NCBI GenBank assembly: GCA_030595135.1
Contig: JAUVDU010000019.1
Coordinates: forward strand, 1-11,489
From: Deltaproteobacteria bacterium
Lineage (GTDB): Bacteria > Desulfobacterota > Anaeroferrophillalia > Anaeroferrophillales > Tharpellaceae
DNA: 11,489 nt
Direction of reading: 5' to 3'
Every line of letters begins with the position of its first letter. Positions within the stretch are counted from its first letter, which is position 1. Below, in pieces: positions 1 through 7,347 of the stretch. The position numbers and the translations under genes were made by a program. The notes under the pieces were generated by a model. It had not been told where the DNA came from. It did not search any database and was given only the letters and a program-made list of their open reading frames with translations.

Positions 1-508
1 GAATATCGTTGATAACGACAACCGGAAAATCTTCAACTTCAATCCGGCGAATGGCTTCGGGGCCTAAATCTTCATAGGCCACAACTTCGGCCTTTTTAAT
101 GCGTTGCGCCAAAAGCGCCCCGGCACCGCCGGTCGCCGCAAAATAGATGCCGCGATGTTCCTTGATCGCCTCACGAACCTCCAAACTGCGACCGCCCTTA
201 CCGATCATCCCCTTCAAACCCTCAGCCAGAAGCCGGGGCGAATAGGAATCCATGCGGTAACTGGTAGTCGGCCCGGCCGAGCCGATCGCTTTACCGGGTT
301 TAGCCGGGGTCGGCCCGACAAAATAGATAATTTCACCCTGTAAAGGAATCGGCAATGCCTCCCCTTTATCAAGAAGATCAACCAAACGTTTATGGGCCGC
401 ATCACGACCGGTATAGATAGTTCCGGTTATCAGAACCCGGTCTCCGGATTTCAAAGAAGCTACGACTTCATCACTTAAGGGCGGGGTCAAACGTATTATA
501 TTTTCCAT
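1..508 (-). CDS. Fumarate hydratase class I, beta subunit (3' end cut by window edge)
   Basis: This is the beta subunit (fumarase C-terminal domain) of a two-subunit [4Fe-4S] class I fumarase, which interconverts fumarate and malate in the cytoplasm. The frame runs 169 codons from ATG at 508 to the left edge without a stop. The family hallmark GSAGPTTSYRMD is at residues 77-88, GMIGKGG at 100-106 and an AATGGAGAL stretch at about 124-132. It still reads VVVIND at the edge, which in this family lies close to the C-terminus, so probably only 10-20 residues are missing. The ATG directly abuts the TAG of the alpha subunit, and an AAGGAGG lies 11 bases upstream inside the alpha gene, so the two are translationally coupled. 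A tartrate dehydratase beta subunit is the main alternative; fumarase is more likely in this central-metabolism setting. Confidence 0.93.
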   Translation of the reverse strand, partial: MENIIRLTPPLSDEVVASLKSGDRVLITGTIYTGRDAAHKRLVDLLDKGEALPIPLQGEIIYFVGPTPAKPGKAIGSAGPTTSYRMDSYSPRLLAEGLKGMIGKGGRSLEVREAIKEHRGIYFAATGGAGALLAQRIKKAEVVAYEDLGPEAIRRIEVEDFPVVVINDI

Positions 509-1348
509 CTAAAGTACCGCCTCCTTATGTCGAGCCGCATGACACTGAATATTGATGGCCAGAGGCAGGCTGGCGATATGACAAGGCAACATTTTGACAT
601 GAACGGCAAAACTGGTAACCCGACCGCCGAGTCCCTGAGGACCAACACCAAGATTGTTAACCGCTTCGAGCAATTCATCTTCCAGACTTTGCAGCTCAGG
701 ATCAGAATTAACACTTCCGATCTCGCGCAACAAGGCTTCTTTGGCCAACATTGCCGATCTCTCGAAGTTGCCGCCGATACCAACCCCAACGATAGTCGGC
801 GGACAGGGATTACCCCCGGCTTGCCGCACCCATTCAACAACGTGCTCCTTAATTCCGGCAACGCCGTCGGCCGGTTTCAACATAACCACCTTAGACATAT
901 TCTCACTGCCGCCGCCTTTTGGTGCCACAGTTATTTTCAAAGCGTCGCCATCGACGAGACGATAGTGGATAATGGCCGGTGTATTATCACCCGTATTGGC
1001 CCGGGTAAAAGGATGACAGGCTGATTTCCTTAAATACCCTTCCAGGTACCCTTGCCGGACTCCCTCATTAATTGCTTCATCAAGATTTCCGCCGACAACT
1101 CTTAAATCCTGACCAATTTCAACAAAGATCACAGCCAACCCGGTATCCTGACAAATCGGCACCTGATCACGTTTAGCGATTGCAGCATTCTCTTTAAGTT
1201 GTTCGATACAGTCCTTACCGGTTGGAGACTCTTCGATAGCTAAAGCCTGGTCCAGAGCCCGAACCATGTCCGCCCCCAGATTATAGTTCGCATCCACACA
1301 AAGTCTGGAAACGGTTTGAACAACTTCGGAAACGTTTATTTCACGCAT
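509..1348 (-). CDS. Fumarate hydratase class I, alpha subunit
   Basis: This is the 279-residue alpha (N-terminal, iron-sulfur) subunit of class I fumarase, the usual length for the split form. The three cysteines expected to hold the substrate-binding [4Fe-4S] cluster are visible: Cys66 in PICQDTG, Cys182 in NPCPPTIVGVGIGG, and Cys269 in INIQCHAARH near the end. The stretch RANTGDNTPA at 116-125 is also typical. An Fe-S hydratase of this type is oxygen-labile, which fits an anaerobe. It forms an operon with the beta subunit (stop TAG directly followed by the beta ATG). The start at 1348 follows only a weak GGTG-like ribosome site but is preceded about 47 bases upstream by a near-consensus promoter at 1396-1424. 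Tartrate dehydratase alpha is the alternative reading. Confidence 0.94.
   Translation of the reverse strand: MREINVSEVVQTVSRLCVDANYNLGADMVRALDQALAIEESPTGKDCIEQLKENAAIAKRDQVPICQDTGLAVIFVEIGQDLRVVGGNLDEAINEGVRQGYLEGYLRKSACHPFTRANTGDNTPAIIHYRLVDGDALKITVAPKGGGSENMSKVVMLKPADGVAGIKEHVVEWVRQAGGNPCPPTIVGVGIGGNFERSAMLAKEALLREIGSVNSDPELQSLEDELLEAVNNLGVGPQGLGGRVTSFAVHVKMLPCHIASLPLAINIQCHAARHKEAVL
520..526 (-). promoter_or_regulatory. Ribosome binding site of the fumarase beta gene
   Basis: A full AAGGAGG (minus strand) lies inside the last codons of the alpha gene, 11 bases before the beta ATG at 508. It supports the ATG that follows the alpha TAG with no spacer. Confidence 0.7.
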
Positions 1349-1395
1349 TGATAAACACCATATTTTTGCACAACACAGTTGATTTGAGCGGTGAT

Positions 1396-1424
1396 TGTAT
1401 ACTGTATACGTTGAAGATTGTCAA
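1396..1424 (-). promoter_or_regulatory. Near-consensus sigma-70 promoter of the fumarase operon
   Basis: On the minus strand TTGACA (1419-1424) and TATACA (1396-1401) are separated by exactly 17 bases, giving an expected transcription start near 1389 and a leader of about 40 bases before the alpha ATG. The -10 is followed by ATC, as in the NADH-module promoter at 4654-4682. No transcript data; the call rests on the sequence match alone. Confidence 0.75.
1397..1409. promoter_or_regulatory. Candidate operator, GTATAC dyad over the fumarase -10
   Basis: Two GTATAC hexamers flank a single central base, forming a 13-base palindrome that covers the -10 and the adjacent spacer. GATTGTATAC at 1393-1402 is shared exactly with the perfect palindrome in front of the NADH-module operon at 4651-4664. 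The core fits the general yGT(N)xACr operator form described for GntR-family regulators. A protein bound here would block RNA polymerase. The identity of the regulator is inference. Confidence 0.5.
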
Positions 1425-1436
1425 CCGATTAAATCA

Positions 1437-1503
1437 AGAAAAAAACAATTTTTTTCCTGACAAATTTCACTTTAAGTTTCAATTACTTGGCAACTTAAAA
1501 GTG
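1437..1503 (-). terminator. Probable terminator after the NADH-module operon
   Basis: About 35 bases after the stop of the small iron-sulfur subunit, an imperfect stem of 11 pairs with one bulged base forms between 1468-1478 and 1492-1503 (CACTTTAAGTT with AACTTAAAAGTG). Further downstream on the minus strand is a second A/T hairpin (1438-1456) ending in a run of seven T. The long T run lies some 20 bases from the first stem, so the structure is plausible rather than textbook. Confidence 0.5.
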
Positions 1504-1537
1504 AGGGTCAAGAGGGTTTAAAATTACACCTTTTTAC

Positions 1538-2209
1538 TCAGACATGACCAACCCGTTCAAGAACTTCAAGGATATTGAGATCTTCGTTGATACAAACCGG
1601 AGCGGCATGAGGTAAAGCCTGACCATCGGCCGGGCGGCTGCCGTAATATTGACTGCTGATTACCCCAGTCGGACAGTAATGCAGACACTCCATCTCATCG
1701 GGACAGCTACTGGCACAATATTTAGCAGATTGGTTGGGAAAAATAACCACCTGCCGAATGGTTCCCCGACCGATAAAACCTAAGACATTAGCCCCCTTCA
1801 CTTCATGACAGAAGCGAACACAGAGACCACAAAGGATACAGTAGGTCATATTATCAATAAAACGCTCATTACTTTTAGCCCCATACTTCTCAAGCAGGAT
1901 AGCCGGAATATTGTCCCAGCGATGCATCAGCAGGTTAAGTATGGTACGACGGAAACCATTTATTTTTTCCGTTTCTGTCTCAACAACCAGGCCCTCAGAA
2001 ATATGATAGAGACACGAAGCCACAACCTTTTTACGCTCGCCTGTGCCGATTTCAACCACACAAAGACGGCATGAACCGTAGGATTCAAGCTGTTCATGGT
2101 GACAAAGGGTCGGAATAAAAATTCCGGCTCCACGAGCCGCTTCAAGAATCGTCATGCCCTCTTCAGCCTGGATATGCTCACCATTAATTGTCACACTGAT
2201 TTGACTCAT
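1538..2209 (-). CDS. NuoG/HoxU-like iron-sulfur subunit (short, atypical clusters)
   Basis: This 223-residue protein matches the N-terminal electron-transfer part of NuoG/HoxU. A plant-type [2Fe-2S] domain at 1-78 has ligands Cys36, Cys47, Cys50 and Cys66. The next segment (about 82-118) aligns with the region that normally carries the His-Cys3 N5 cluster, but has MHRWDNIPAILLEKYG and no cysteine, so N5 is absent. A [4Fe-4S] quartet follows at Cys124, Cys127, Cys130 and Cys134 (CILCGLCVRFC). A last quartet, Cys165, Cys169, Cys175 and Cys179, ends in the usual CPTG but has spacing CX3CX5CX3C in place of CX2CX2CX3C. The start ATG overlaps the NuoF-like stop in an ATGA and has AAGGAGG four bases upstream. 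It probably carries electrons between the flavin subunit and an unidentified partner. No H-cluster or molybdopterin domain is fused to it. Confidence 0.88.
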   Translation of the reverse strand: MSQISVTINGEHIQAEEGMTILEAARGAGIFIPTLCHHEQLESYGSCRLCVVEIGTGERKKVVASCLYHISEGLVVETETEKINGFRRTILNLLMHRWDNIPAILLEKYGAKSNERFIDNMTYCILCGLCVRFCHEVKGANVLGFIGRGTIRQVVIFPNQSAKYCASSCPDEMECLHYCPTGVISSQYYGSRPADGQALPHAAPVCINEDLNILEVLERVGHV

Positions 2210-4080
2210 AATTCCTCCTTACCGGAAAGCTTCGTAACCGCACTGAATTTGGGCGGACAGACCAAGAAACAGGTATCACATTTGGTACATTTCTCAAGAT
2301 CGATAACGTGAGGCTCTTTTTTGCTTCCGCTAATCGCACCAACCGCACAGTTCCGCAGACACTTGCCGCAGCCTTTACATTTTGCCGGATCGATATGATA
2401 AGTAATCAGATCTTTACAGACATGGGCCGGACAACATTGCTCATTGACATGAGCTTCATATTCGGCATGGAAATATTTAAGGCTGCTCAATACCGGGTTG
2501 GGAGCACTCTGACCCAGAGCACAAAGCGAACACTCCTTGGTCATAGCGGCAATCTCTTCAAGCAGTTCAAGATCTCCAGGTTTACCCTCTCCAGCGCAAA
2601 TCATCCTCAAAATATGCAGCATCTGGGTAATGCCTTCACGACAAGGAACACATTTACCACAGGACTCATCAGCTAAAAATTCAAGGAAATATTTGGCGAC
2701 ATCAACCATACAGGTATCTTCGTCCATGACAATCATGCCGCCGGAGCCCATCATTGAGCCAACCTTGTCCAAGGCATCAAAATCGACCGGCAAATCAAGC
2801 ATATCTTCAGGAATCACACCGCCGGAAGGACCACCGGTTTGAACCGCCTTAAATTTTTTGCCATCGCGGATCCCGCCGCCGATCTTGAAGATAATATCGT
2901 GCAGCTTCATCCCCATCGGAACTTCGACAAGGCCGGTATTATTGACTTTACCAACCAGCGAAAAGATCTTGGTCCCCTTACTTCCTTCAGTACCAATCGA
3001 AGTAAACCAATCAGCTCCCTTGTTAATAATAATCGGAACATTGGCCCAGGTTTCAACATTATTTAAGTCACTGGGACAGCCATGGATGCCGGAGATTGAG
3101 GTTCTGATATATTTGGGTCGAGGCTCGCCGACCTTACCCTCAATCGAACTCATTAAAGCACTCGACTCACCGGAGACAAAGGCTCCAGCTCCGCGATGCA
3201 CTATAATATCGAAGTTAAAACCGGTGCCCAGAATGTTCTCACCTAAAAGTCCCAACTCACGCATCTGCGAGATCGCCCGATCAAGATGCTCAACCGCCAG
3301 AGGATACTCTTGACGAATATAGATAAAACCTTTTTGGCAGCCAATAGCGTAAGCCCCAATCAACAACCCTTCAAGAACACTATGCGGATTCCCCTCAAGA
3401 ATTGAGCGATCCATATAGGCTCCGGGGTCGCCTTCATCGGCATTGACAATTACGTATTTAACATCGCCCGGCGCGTTACGCGTCGCTTCCCATTTTTGAC
3501 CGGCCGGAAAACCACCGCCGCCGCGACCCCGTAATTTGGCCTTTTTGACAATTTCCAAAACCTCTTCCGGACTCAGGCTGCCGATACAGGTGGCCAGAGC
3601 CTTATAACCATCAAGAGCTAGATAATCATCAATATTCTCAGGGTCGATAGATTGGTTACTACCAAAAACCACCCGGTTCTGATGCTTATAAAAAGGAATA
3701 TCATGCTCTTTGGTTATGACATTGCCTTCCGGATCGACATATAAAAGGCGATCAACCACCTTGCCCTGGCTCAGGGTTTCATTGATAATATCATCAATAT
3801 CGTCAGGTTTTATTTTAAAGTAACTGATCCCTTCGGGATAGACAACCATCACCGGACCAAGTTCGCAAAAGCCGTGACAGCCGGTCGTAACCAGATCAAT
3901 CTTGTCATTGAGACCTTGATCCAGAAGTTTGGCTTTGAGGCTGTCAATGACTTTCTCACTATCATAAGCCCGACACCCGGTACCGGAACAGACCGAAACT
4001 TTGGTCTTTTTGGGATCCCGCCGGGAGAGAATATCTTCTCTTAAAGCTTCAAGAGCGGAAACAGAGGTTAACTTGGTCAT
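2206..4080 (-). CDS. nuoF: NuoF-like NADH:acceptor oxidoreductase flavin subunit with N-terminal thioredoxin-like and C-terminal 2x[4Fe-4S] domains
   Basis: This 624-residue protein is well above the roughly 430-450 of a complex I NuoF because of added domains at both ends. Residues 28-112 form a thioredoxin-like [2Fe-2S] domain (Cys31, Cys36, Cys68, Cys72). Residues about 130-540 are the NADH/FMN core, with GRGGGGFPAGQKW at 185-197 and GAGAFVSGESSAL at 297-309, then an SLBB region and the N3-type [4Fe-4S] ligands Cys474, Cys477, Cys480 and Cys520. Residues 562-612 are a ferredoxin domain with two quartets (Cys568/571/574/578 and Cys598/601/604/608). This layout is that of HydB, HndC and BamH, the NADH subunits of soluble and often flavin-bifurcating complexes, not of respiratory complex I. 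It overlaps the upstream gene by one base (TAATG) and the downstream gene by four (ATGA). The symbol denotes family only; whether it bifurcates cannot be read from sequence. Confidence 0.95.
   Translation of the reverse strand: MTKLTSVSALEALREDILSRRDPKKTKVSVCSGTGCRAYDSEKVIDSLKAKLLDQGLNDKIDLVTTGCHGFCELGPVMVVYPEGISYFKIKPDDIDDIINETLSQGKVVDRLLYVDPEGNVITKEHDIPFYKHQNRVVFGSNQSIDPENIDDYLALDGYKALATCIGSLSPEEVLEIVKKAKLRGRGGGGFPAGQKWEATRNAPGDVKYVIVNADEGDPGAYMDRSILEGNPHSVLEGLLIGAYAIGCQKGFIYIRQEYPLAVEHLDRAISQMRELGLLGENILGTGFNFDIIVHRGAGAFVSGESSALMSSIEGKVGEPRPKYIRTSISGIHGCPSDLNNVETWANVPIIINKGADWFTSIGTEGSKGTKIFSLVGKVNNTGLVEVPMGMKLHDIIFKIGGGIRDGKKFKAVQTGGPSGGVIPEDMLDLPVDFDALDKVGSMMGSGGMIVMDEDTCMVDVAKYFLEFLADESCGKCVPCREGITQMLHILRMICAGEGKPGDLELLEEIAAMTKECSLCALGQSAPNPVLSSLKYFHAEYEAHVNEQCCPAHVCKDLITYHIDPAKCKGCGKCLRNCAVGAISGSKKEPHVIDLEKCTKCDTCFLVCPPKFSAVTKLSGKEEL
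2214..2220 (-). promoter_or_regulatory. Ribosome binding site of the NuoG/HoxU-like gene
   Basis: AAGGAGG on the minus strand, four bases before the ATG at 2209 and inside the end of the NuoF-like gene. It decides this start and supports coupled translation. Confidence 0.65.
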
Positions 4081-4538
4081 TATTCACACTCCTCAACGAT
4101 CTCGGCGATCTCATTGGAGGTTGGATTACTCATATACTTGCCATCGAACACCATAACCGGCCCCAAAGCGCAGCAACCTAAGCAACTTACGGTTTTGAGA
4201 CTGAATTTTTCATCGGCACTGGTTTCATCGGGAGAGAGTTTAAGCCCTTGGGCCACTCGATCCAAAAGTCGCGTCGCTCCGCGCACATGGCAGGCGGTAC
4301 CAACACAAACCGAGACCGCATGCCGCCCCTGAGGAACGAGGCTGAAATGTTTGTAAAAAGTGGTCACATTATAAAGTTGATTCATCGGCAGACCCAAACG
4401 ATCAGCCGTATGCATAAGAGTTTCACGGGAAAGCCAGCGAAACTCGTGCTGTATATCCAGTAGAATCTGGATCAGAGCCTCTTTATCAGCCCCGTAACCA
4501 TCGATTATCTGATCAACCTTGGCGAGTGAATACGACAT
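4080..4538 (-). CDS. nuoE: NuoE-like [2Fe-2S] thioredoxin-like subunit
   Basis: This is the 24-kDa/NuoE-type subunit that binds one [2Fe-2S] cluster and sits beside the NADH/FMN subunit. From the ATG at 4538 it has 152 residues, with a helical N-terminal half (YNVTTFYKHF at about 56-65) and a thioredoxin-like C-terminal half carrying Cys78 and Cys83 (CVGTACHVRG) and Cys119 and Cys123 (SCLGCCALGP). An extra Cys122 sits beside the last ligand. I chose ATG 4538 because AGGAG at 4549-4553 is 10 bases away; an in-frame TTG at 4547, three codons earlier, would leave only one base and is unlikely. It is the first gene of the three-gene operon and its stop shares one base with the next ATG. The symbol denotes family, not membership of a complex I operon. 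Confidence 0.93.
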   Translation of the reverse strand: MSYSLAKVDQIIDGYGADKEALIQILLDIQHEFRWLSRETLMHTADRLGLPMNQLYNVTTFYKHFSLVPQGRHAVSVCVGTACHVRGATRLLDRVAQGLKLSPDETSADEKFSLKTVSCLGCCALGPVMVFDGKYMSNPTSNEIAEIVEECE

Positions 4539-4644
4539 CGGCAACAAACTCCTGGGTAGGCACCGAAAAATTATTTCAGTACCTGGAAATATCTATTAAA
4601 AAACTTACGCAGGGATATTCAAGTAAATTTCTCAAATCTTAACG

Positions 4645-4670
4645 ACGGAAGATTGTATACAATCGTCCGT
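4645..4670. promoter_or_regulatory. Candidate operator, 26-base palindrome over the NADH-module -10
   Basis: A perfect 14-base palindrome, GATTGTATACAATC at 4651-4664, is flanked by further matching arms ACGGA and TCCGT, so the 26 bases are symmetric except for one pair. It covers the -10 and the probable transcription start, the usual place for a repressor. The core fits the GntR-type yGT(N)xACr form. Half of it recurs in front of the fumarase operon (1393-1402). Confidence 0.6.
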
Positions 4671-4682
4671 TGTGCTTGTCAA
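4654..4682 (-). promoter_or_regulatory. Near-consensus sigma-70 promoter of the NADH-module operon
   Basis: On the minus strand TTGACA (4677-4682) and TATACA (4654-4659) are separated by exactly 17 bases. The -10 reads TATACAATC, the same nine bases as in the fumarase promoter. The expected start is near 4647, giving a leader of about 110 bases before the NuoE-like ATG. Confidence 0.78.
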
Positions 4683-4710
4683 GCAAAAATGATTAGGTAA
4701 AGGATATAAA

Positions 4711-4745
4711 AAAATAAAAACCCCGACCATCAGATGGTTTTTATA
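4711..4745 (-). terminator. Probable intrinsic terminator after the sensor kinase
   Basis: Downstream of the kinase stop, AAAAACC (4716-4722) pairs with GGTTTTT (4736-4742), and an inner ACCAT (4726-4730) can pair with ATGGT (4734-4738). On the minus strand the structure ends in GGGG then TTTTTATTTTTTT. This would separate the kinase from the NADH-module promoter. A second possible stem lies just before it (4746-4751 with 4764-4769). Confidence 0.55.
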
Positions 4746-4788
4746 CATCTCTAAAAAAATCATGAGATGACATGACTAAAATTTCGGT

Positions 4789-7239
4789 CTACTGCGACGC
4801 CATCAATGCTGTTTTCAGTTTTTTACGCAATTCGGCCAGCTGAAAGGGTTTCTGGATAACCCCGGCCAGTCCTTTGCCGGCAAACTGTTCACTGATATCA
4901 TTTTCACTATAGCCACTAGCCACAACTACTCTTACATCTTTATCGATCTGACGAAGCTCGCGATAGGTTTCTACTCCATCCATGTGAGGCATGGTCAAAT
5001 CAAGGACAACCGCCACAATATCACTTTTGTTTGCCTTAAAAACTTCCAATGCCTGACGACCATCTGCGGCCGTCACAACTGCAAACCCCAACAGGTTTAG
5101 CATTTCCTTACCCAGAGCTCGGATGGTCTCTTCATCATCAACCAACAGGACAGTACCACAGCCCTGCCAGCTATTATCCAGTTCTTTGAAACGGTGATTC
5201 ATCTTAGAAGCGGAGCGCTCAAGAGCCGGGATCAGGACTTTAAAAGTCGAACCTTTGCCCTCTTCACTATAAACCTTGATAGCCCCTTTGTGCCCCCGGA
5301 CAATCCCGAGAACGGCTGCCATCCCTAGCCCCCGGCCGGTAAATTTTGTTGTGAAGAAAGGATCAAAAAGTTTACTTTTAGTCTCCTCATCCATCCCGCA
5401 ACCGGTATCGGCGACCTCAATAAACACATACAAACCGGATTCAAGATCATCATACGTGAAGGTTCCTTGGAGATAAGGCTCACTACAATCGATCAAACCA
5501 GTGGTCACAGTAACCACGCCGCTACGTTCACCGATGGCTTCAGCAGCATTAGTGATCAAATTCATAACCACCTGGCGAACCTGGGCAGCATCGGCATCTA
5601 TCAAGGGAAGGTTTTCGGTCAAATGATAACGCAAAACCACCTTTTTGGAGAGCGCTACCGCCAACAAATGCCCCATCTCCTCAACCAGTTCATTTATCTC
5701 TATATCTTCCGATATAAATTTGCCGCGACCTGAATAGGCCAACATCTGTTGAGCTAAGCCGGCAGCCCGTAGCGCTGCCTTATTAATCGCTTCAATACGA
5801 GGCACAGCCGGCGAAAGCGAAGATATCTCCATCCGGGCGAGATCAGCATTGCCCAAAATAGCAGTCAGAATATTATTGAAATCATGAGCGATACCACCGG
5901 CAAGAACCCCCAGACTTTCGAGTTTCTGGGTATGCTGCATCTGAGCTTCAAACTTTAGACGCTCACCTTCGGCTGCTTTCCGTTCAGTAATATCAAGATG
6001 GGTGCCAACAAAGCGTTCAGGCTGACCATCTTCAGCATGCTGCAGTACCCGACCTCGATCAAGAATCCAGAGCCAACCCGCATCTTTGCTTTTCATCCGG
6101 TATTCAGCTTCATAAATCGGGCTTTCACCTTTCAAGTGAGCCTTAATCAAGTCCAACACCCCAAGGAGATCCTGAGGATGTACCAGTTTTTCCCAATTCT
6201 CGTAAGTGTGCTCCATATCAGTTGGCTCATAACCCAACATTTTCAACACATAATCATTCCATACCAACTCATTAGTTATAACATTCCAGTCCCATAAACC
6301 CAGCCCAGTTCCTTCAATGGCCAGGGCAAAACGTTCCCGGCTCTCAAGCAAATCATCATTTGCCTGCCGCAATTGGACGGTTCGCGCTATAACTTTTCTA
6401 TTGAGCAGGGCATTAACCAACAACAGAAACAAAATGAGCAAACCACCAATCAGCAAAAACCATGAAAGCCAGACCGGCAACTGCCATTGACCTTCGGTGG
6501 AGCCTCCCATCCAACGGTTCATTGATTGATAGTAGACCGAATCGTGATCTTTTTTCATTTTTTTAAGGTGTTGGTCTATCTTGGCCAGCAACATAGTCGA
6601 ACCCAAAGGCGCAGCATAGCGAACTTCAATCGGATTCAGAATCATTGAGGTTCGCTCGACCGCATAACGTCGATCATTGAGGCTGCCGTAAAGTCGATTT
6701 ACCAAGCCGGCATCAACCTCTCTAGACGCAATTTTTTCAAATACATCACCATAACCAGTAACTTCAACAAGCAGCGGTTCGGTCTTAAATTGGGCGAGCA
6801 AACCAACCAGAACTTGATAATGAATATCACCTTTCAAGACGGCAACCTTACGCTCTGCAAGGTCAACAATCGACTCAATATCGGAATCCGGCTGAACATA
6901 GAGAGCACCCCAATTTATAAAGAGGGGCTCATCGGAAAAAGAGAAACTTCTCTCACGCTTCTTCGACCAGGCGATCGCTACTTGCAGATCAATCTTGGCA
7001 TCACCAAGACGTTGTAAAGATTCAGGCCAGGTTCCGGGGACAAACTCCAGCTGCCAATTCTCGCGTTGGGCAATTTCGTGTAAAACATCAATACACAAGC
7101 CCTGATAAGAACCACCTTCACCCTTAAAAACCAATGGCTTATTTTCGTAAACACCAACCCTGACGACTTGCGCGGAGGCCACGGTCGTAAAGCAGCAGAA
7201 AAGCAAAATTAAAAGCAACCAGAAACTTTTGAGATTCAA
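4789..7239 (-). CDS. Hybrid sensor histidine kinase: periplasmic SBP_bac_3 sensor, PAS, HisKA, HATPase, receiver
   Basis: With the start chosen here this is 816 residues. Order: signal peptide 1-23 (NLKSFWLLLILLFCC core, ending ASA); a solute-binding SBP_bac_3 domain at about 25-245 with PESLQRLGDAKID at 72-84; one membrane helix at about 257-280; PAS at about 302-420; HisKA with phospho-acceptor His452 in GGIAHDFNN; HATPase with N-box LITNAAEAI (Asn564), DTGCGM at 611-616 and GRGLGM at 635-640; and a C-terminal receiver with Asp701/Asp702, phospho-acceptor Asp747, Ser775 and Lys797. All key residues are intact. I chose TTG at 7239 because AGGAG at 7247-7251 stands 7 bases before it; an in-frame TTG at 7263 would add 8 residues but has only a weak site. 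It would sense a periplasmic ligand, class not deducible. No output regulator gene is adjacent. Confidence 0.93.
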   Translation of the reverse strand: MNLKSFWLLLILLFCCFTTVASAQVVRVGVYENKPLVFKGEGGSYQGLCIDVLHEIAQRENWQLEFVPGTWPESLQRLGDAKIDLQVAIAWSKKRERSFSFSDEPLFINWGALYVQPDSDIESIVDLAERKVAVLKGDIHYQVLVGLLAQFKTEPLLVEVTGYGDVFEKIASREVDAGLVNRLYGSLNDRRYAVERTSMILNPIEVRYAAPLGSTMLLAKIDQHLKKMKKDHDSVYYQSMNRWMGGSTEGQWQLPVWLSWFLLIGGLLILFLLLVNALLNRKVIARTVQLRQANDDLLESRERFALAIEGTGLGLWDWNVITNELVWNDYVLKMLGYEPTDMEHTYENWEKLVHPQDLLGVLDLIKAHLKGESPIYEAEYRMKSKDAGWLWILDRGRVLQHAEDGQPERFVGTHLDITERKAAEGERLKFEAQMQHTQKLESLGVLAGGIAHDFNNILTAILGNADLARMEISSLSPAVPRIEAINKAALRAAGLAQQMLAYSGRGKFISEDIEINELVEEMGHLLAVALSKKVVLRYHLTENLPLIDADAAQVRQVVMNLITNAAEAIGERSGVVTVTTGLIDCSEPYLQGTFTYDDLESGLYVFIEVADTGCGMDEETKSKLFDPFFTTKFTGRGLGMAAVLGIVRGHKGAIKVYSEEGKGSTFKVLIPALERSASKMNHRFKELDNSWQGCGTVLLVDDEETIRALGKEMLNLLGFAVVTAADGRQALEVFKANKSDIVAVVLDLTMPHMDGVETYRELRQIDKDVRVVVASGYSENDISEQFAGKGLAGVIQKPFQLAELRKKLKTALMASQ

Positions 7240-7246
7240 AACCCAA

Positions 7247-7251
7247 CTCCT
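7247..7251 (-). promoter_or_regulatory. Ribosome binding site that decides the kinase start
   Basis: AGGAG on the minus strand, 7 bases before TTG at 7239. It favours that start over the in-frame TTG at 7263, and gives a compact signal peptide beginning MNLKSF. Confidence 0.55.
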
Positions 7252-7347
7252 CAGTCCCGACAAAGATTAACCCTACCGACAACAAGCATATCAAGCAACA
7301 CACTACGTATAAGCACTAACACCAGAATGGCAAAGAAAAGTCAAGGC

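Noticed and set aside
527..1024. 165-codon open frame on the plus strand opposite fumarase alpha
   Set aside because: The minus-strand frame has all three cluster cysteines and family motifs; the plus frame shows nothing recognisable.
1538..2209. [FeFe] hydrogenase large subunit or HndD
   Set aside because: The protein ends soon after the second cysteine quartet; there is no H-cluster domain and no other hydrogenase gene in the window.
2206..4538. Reading the NuoE/NuoF/NuoG-like genes as part of respiratory complex I
   Set aside because: No membrane subunits follow, the third protein stops at 223 residues, and the NuoF-like protein has extra domains at both ends.
7339..7344. TTGACT as the -35 of a kinase promoter
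   Set aside because: The hexamer at the right spacing (TGTTAG) matches only half of the -10 consensus, and the better TTATAC lies 26 bases away.
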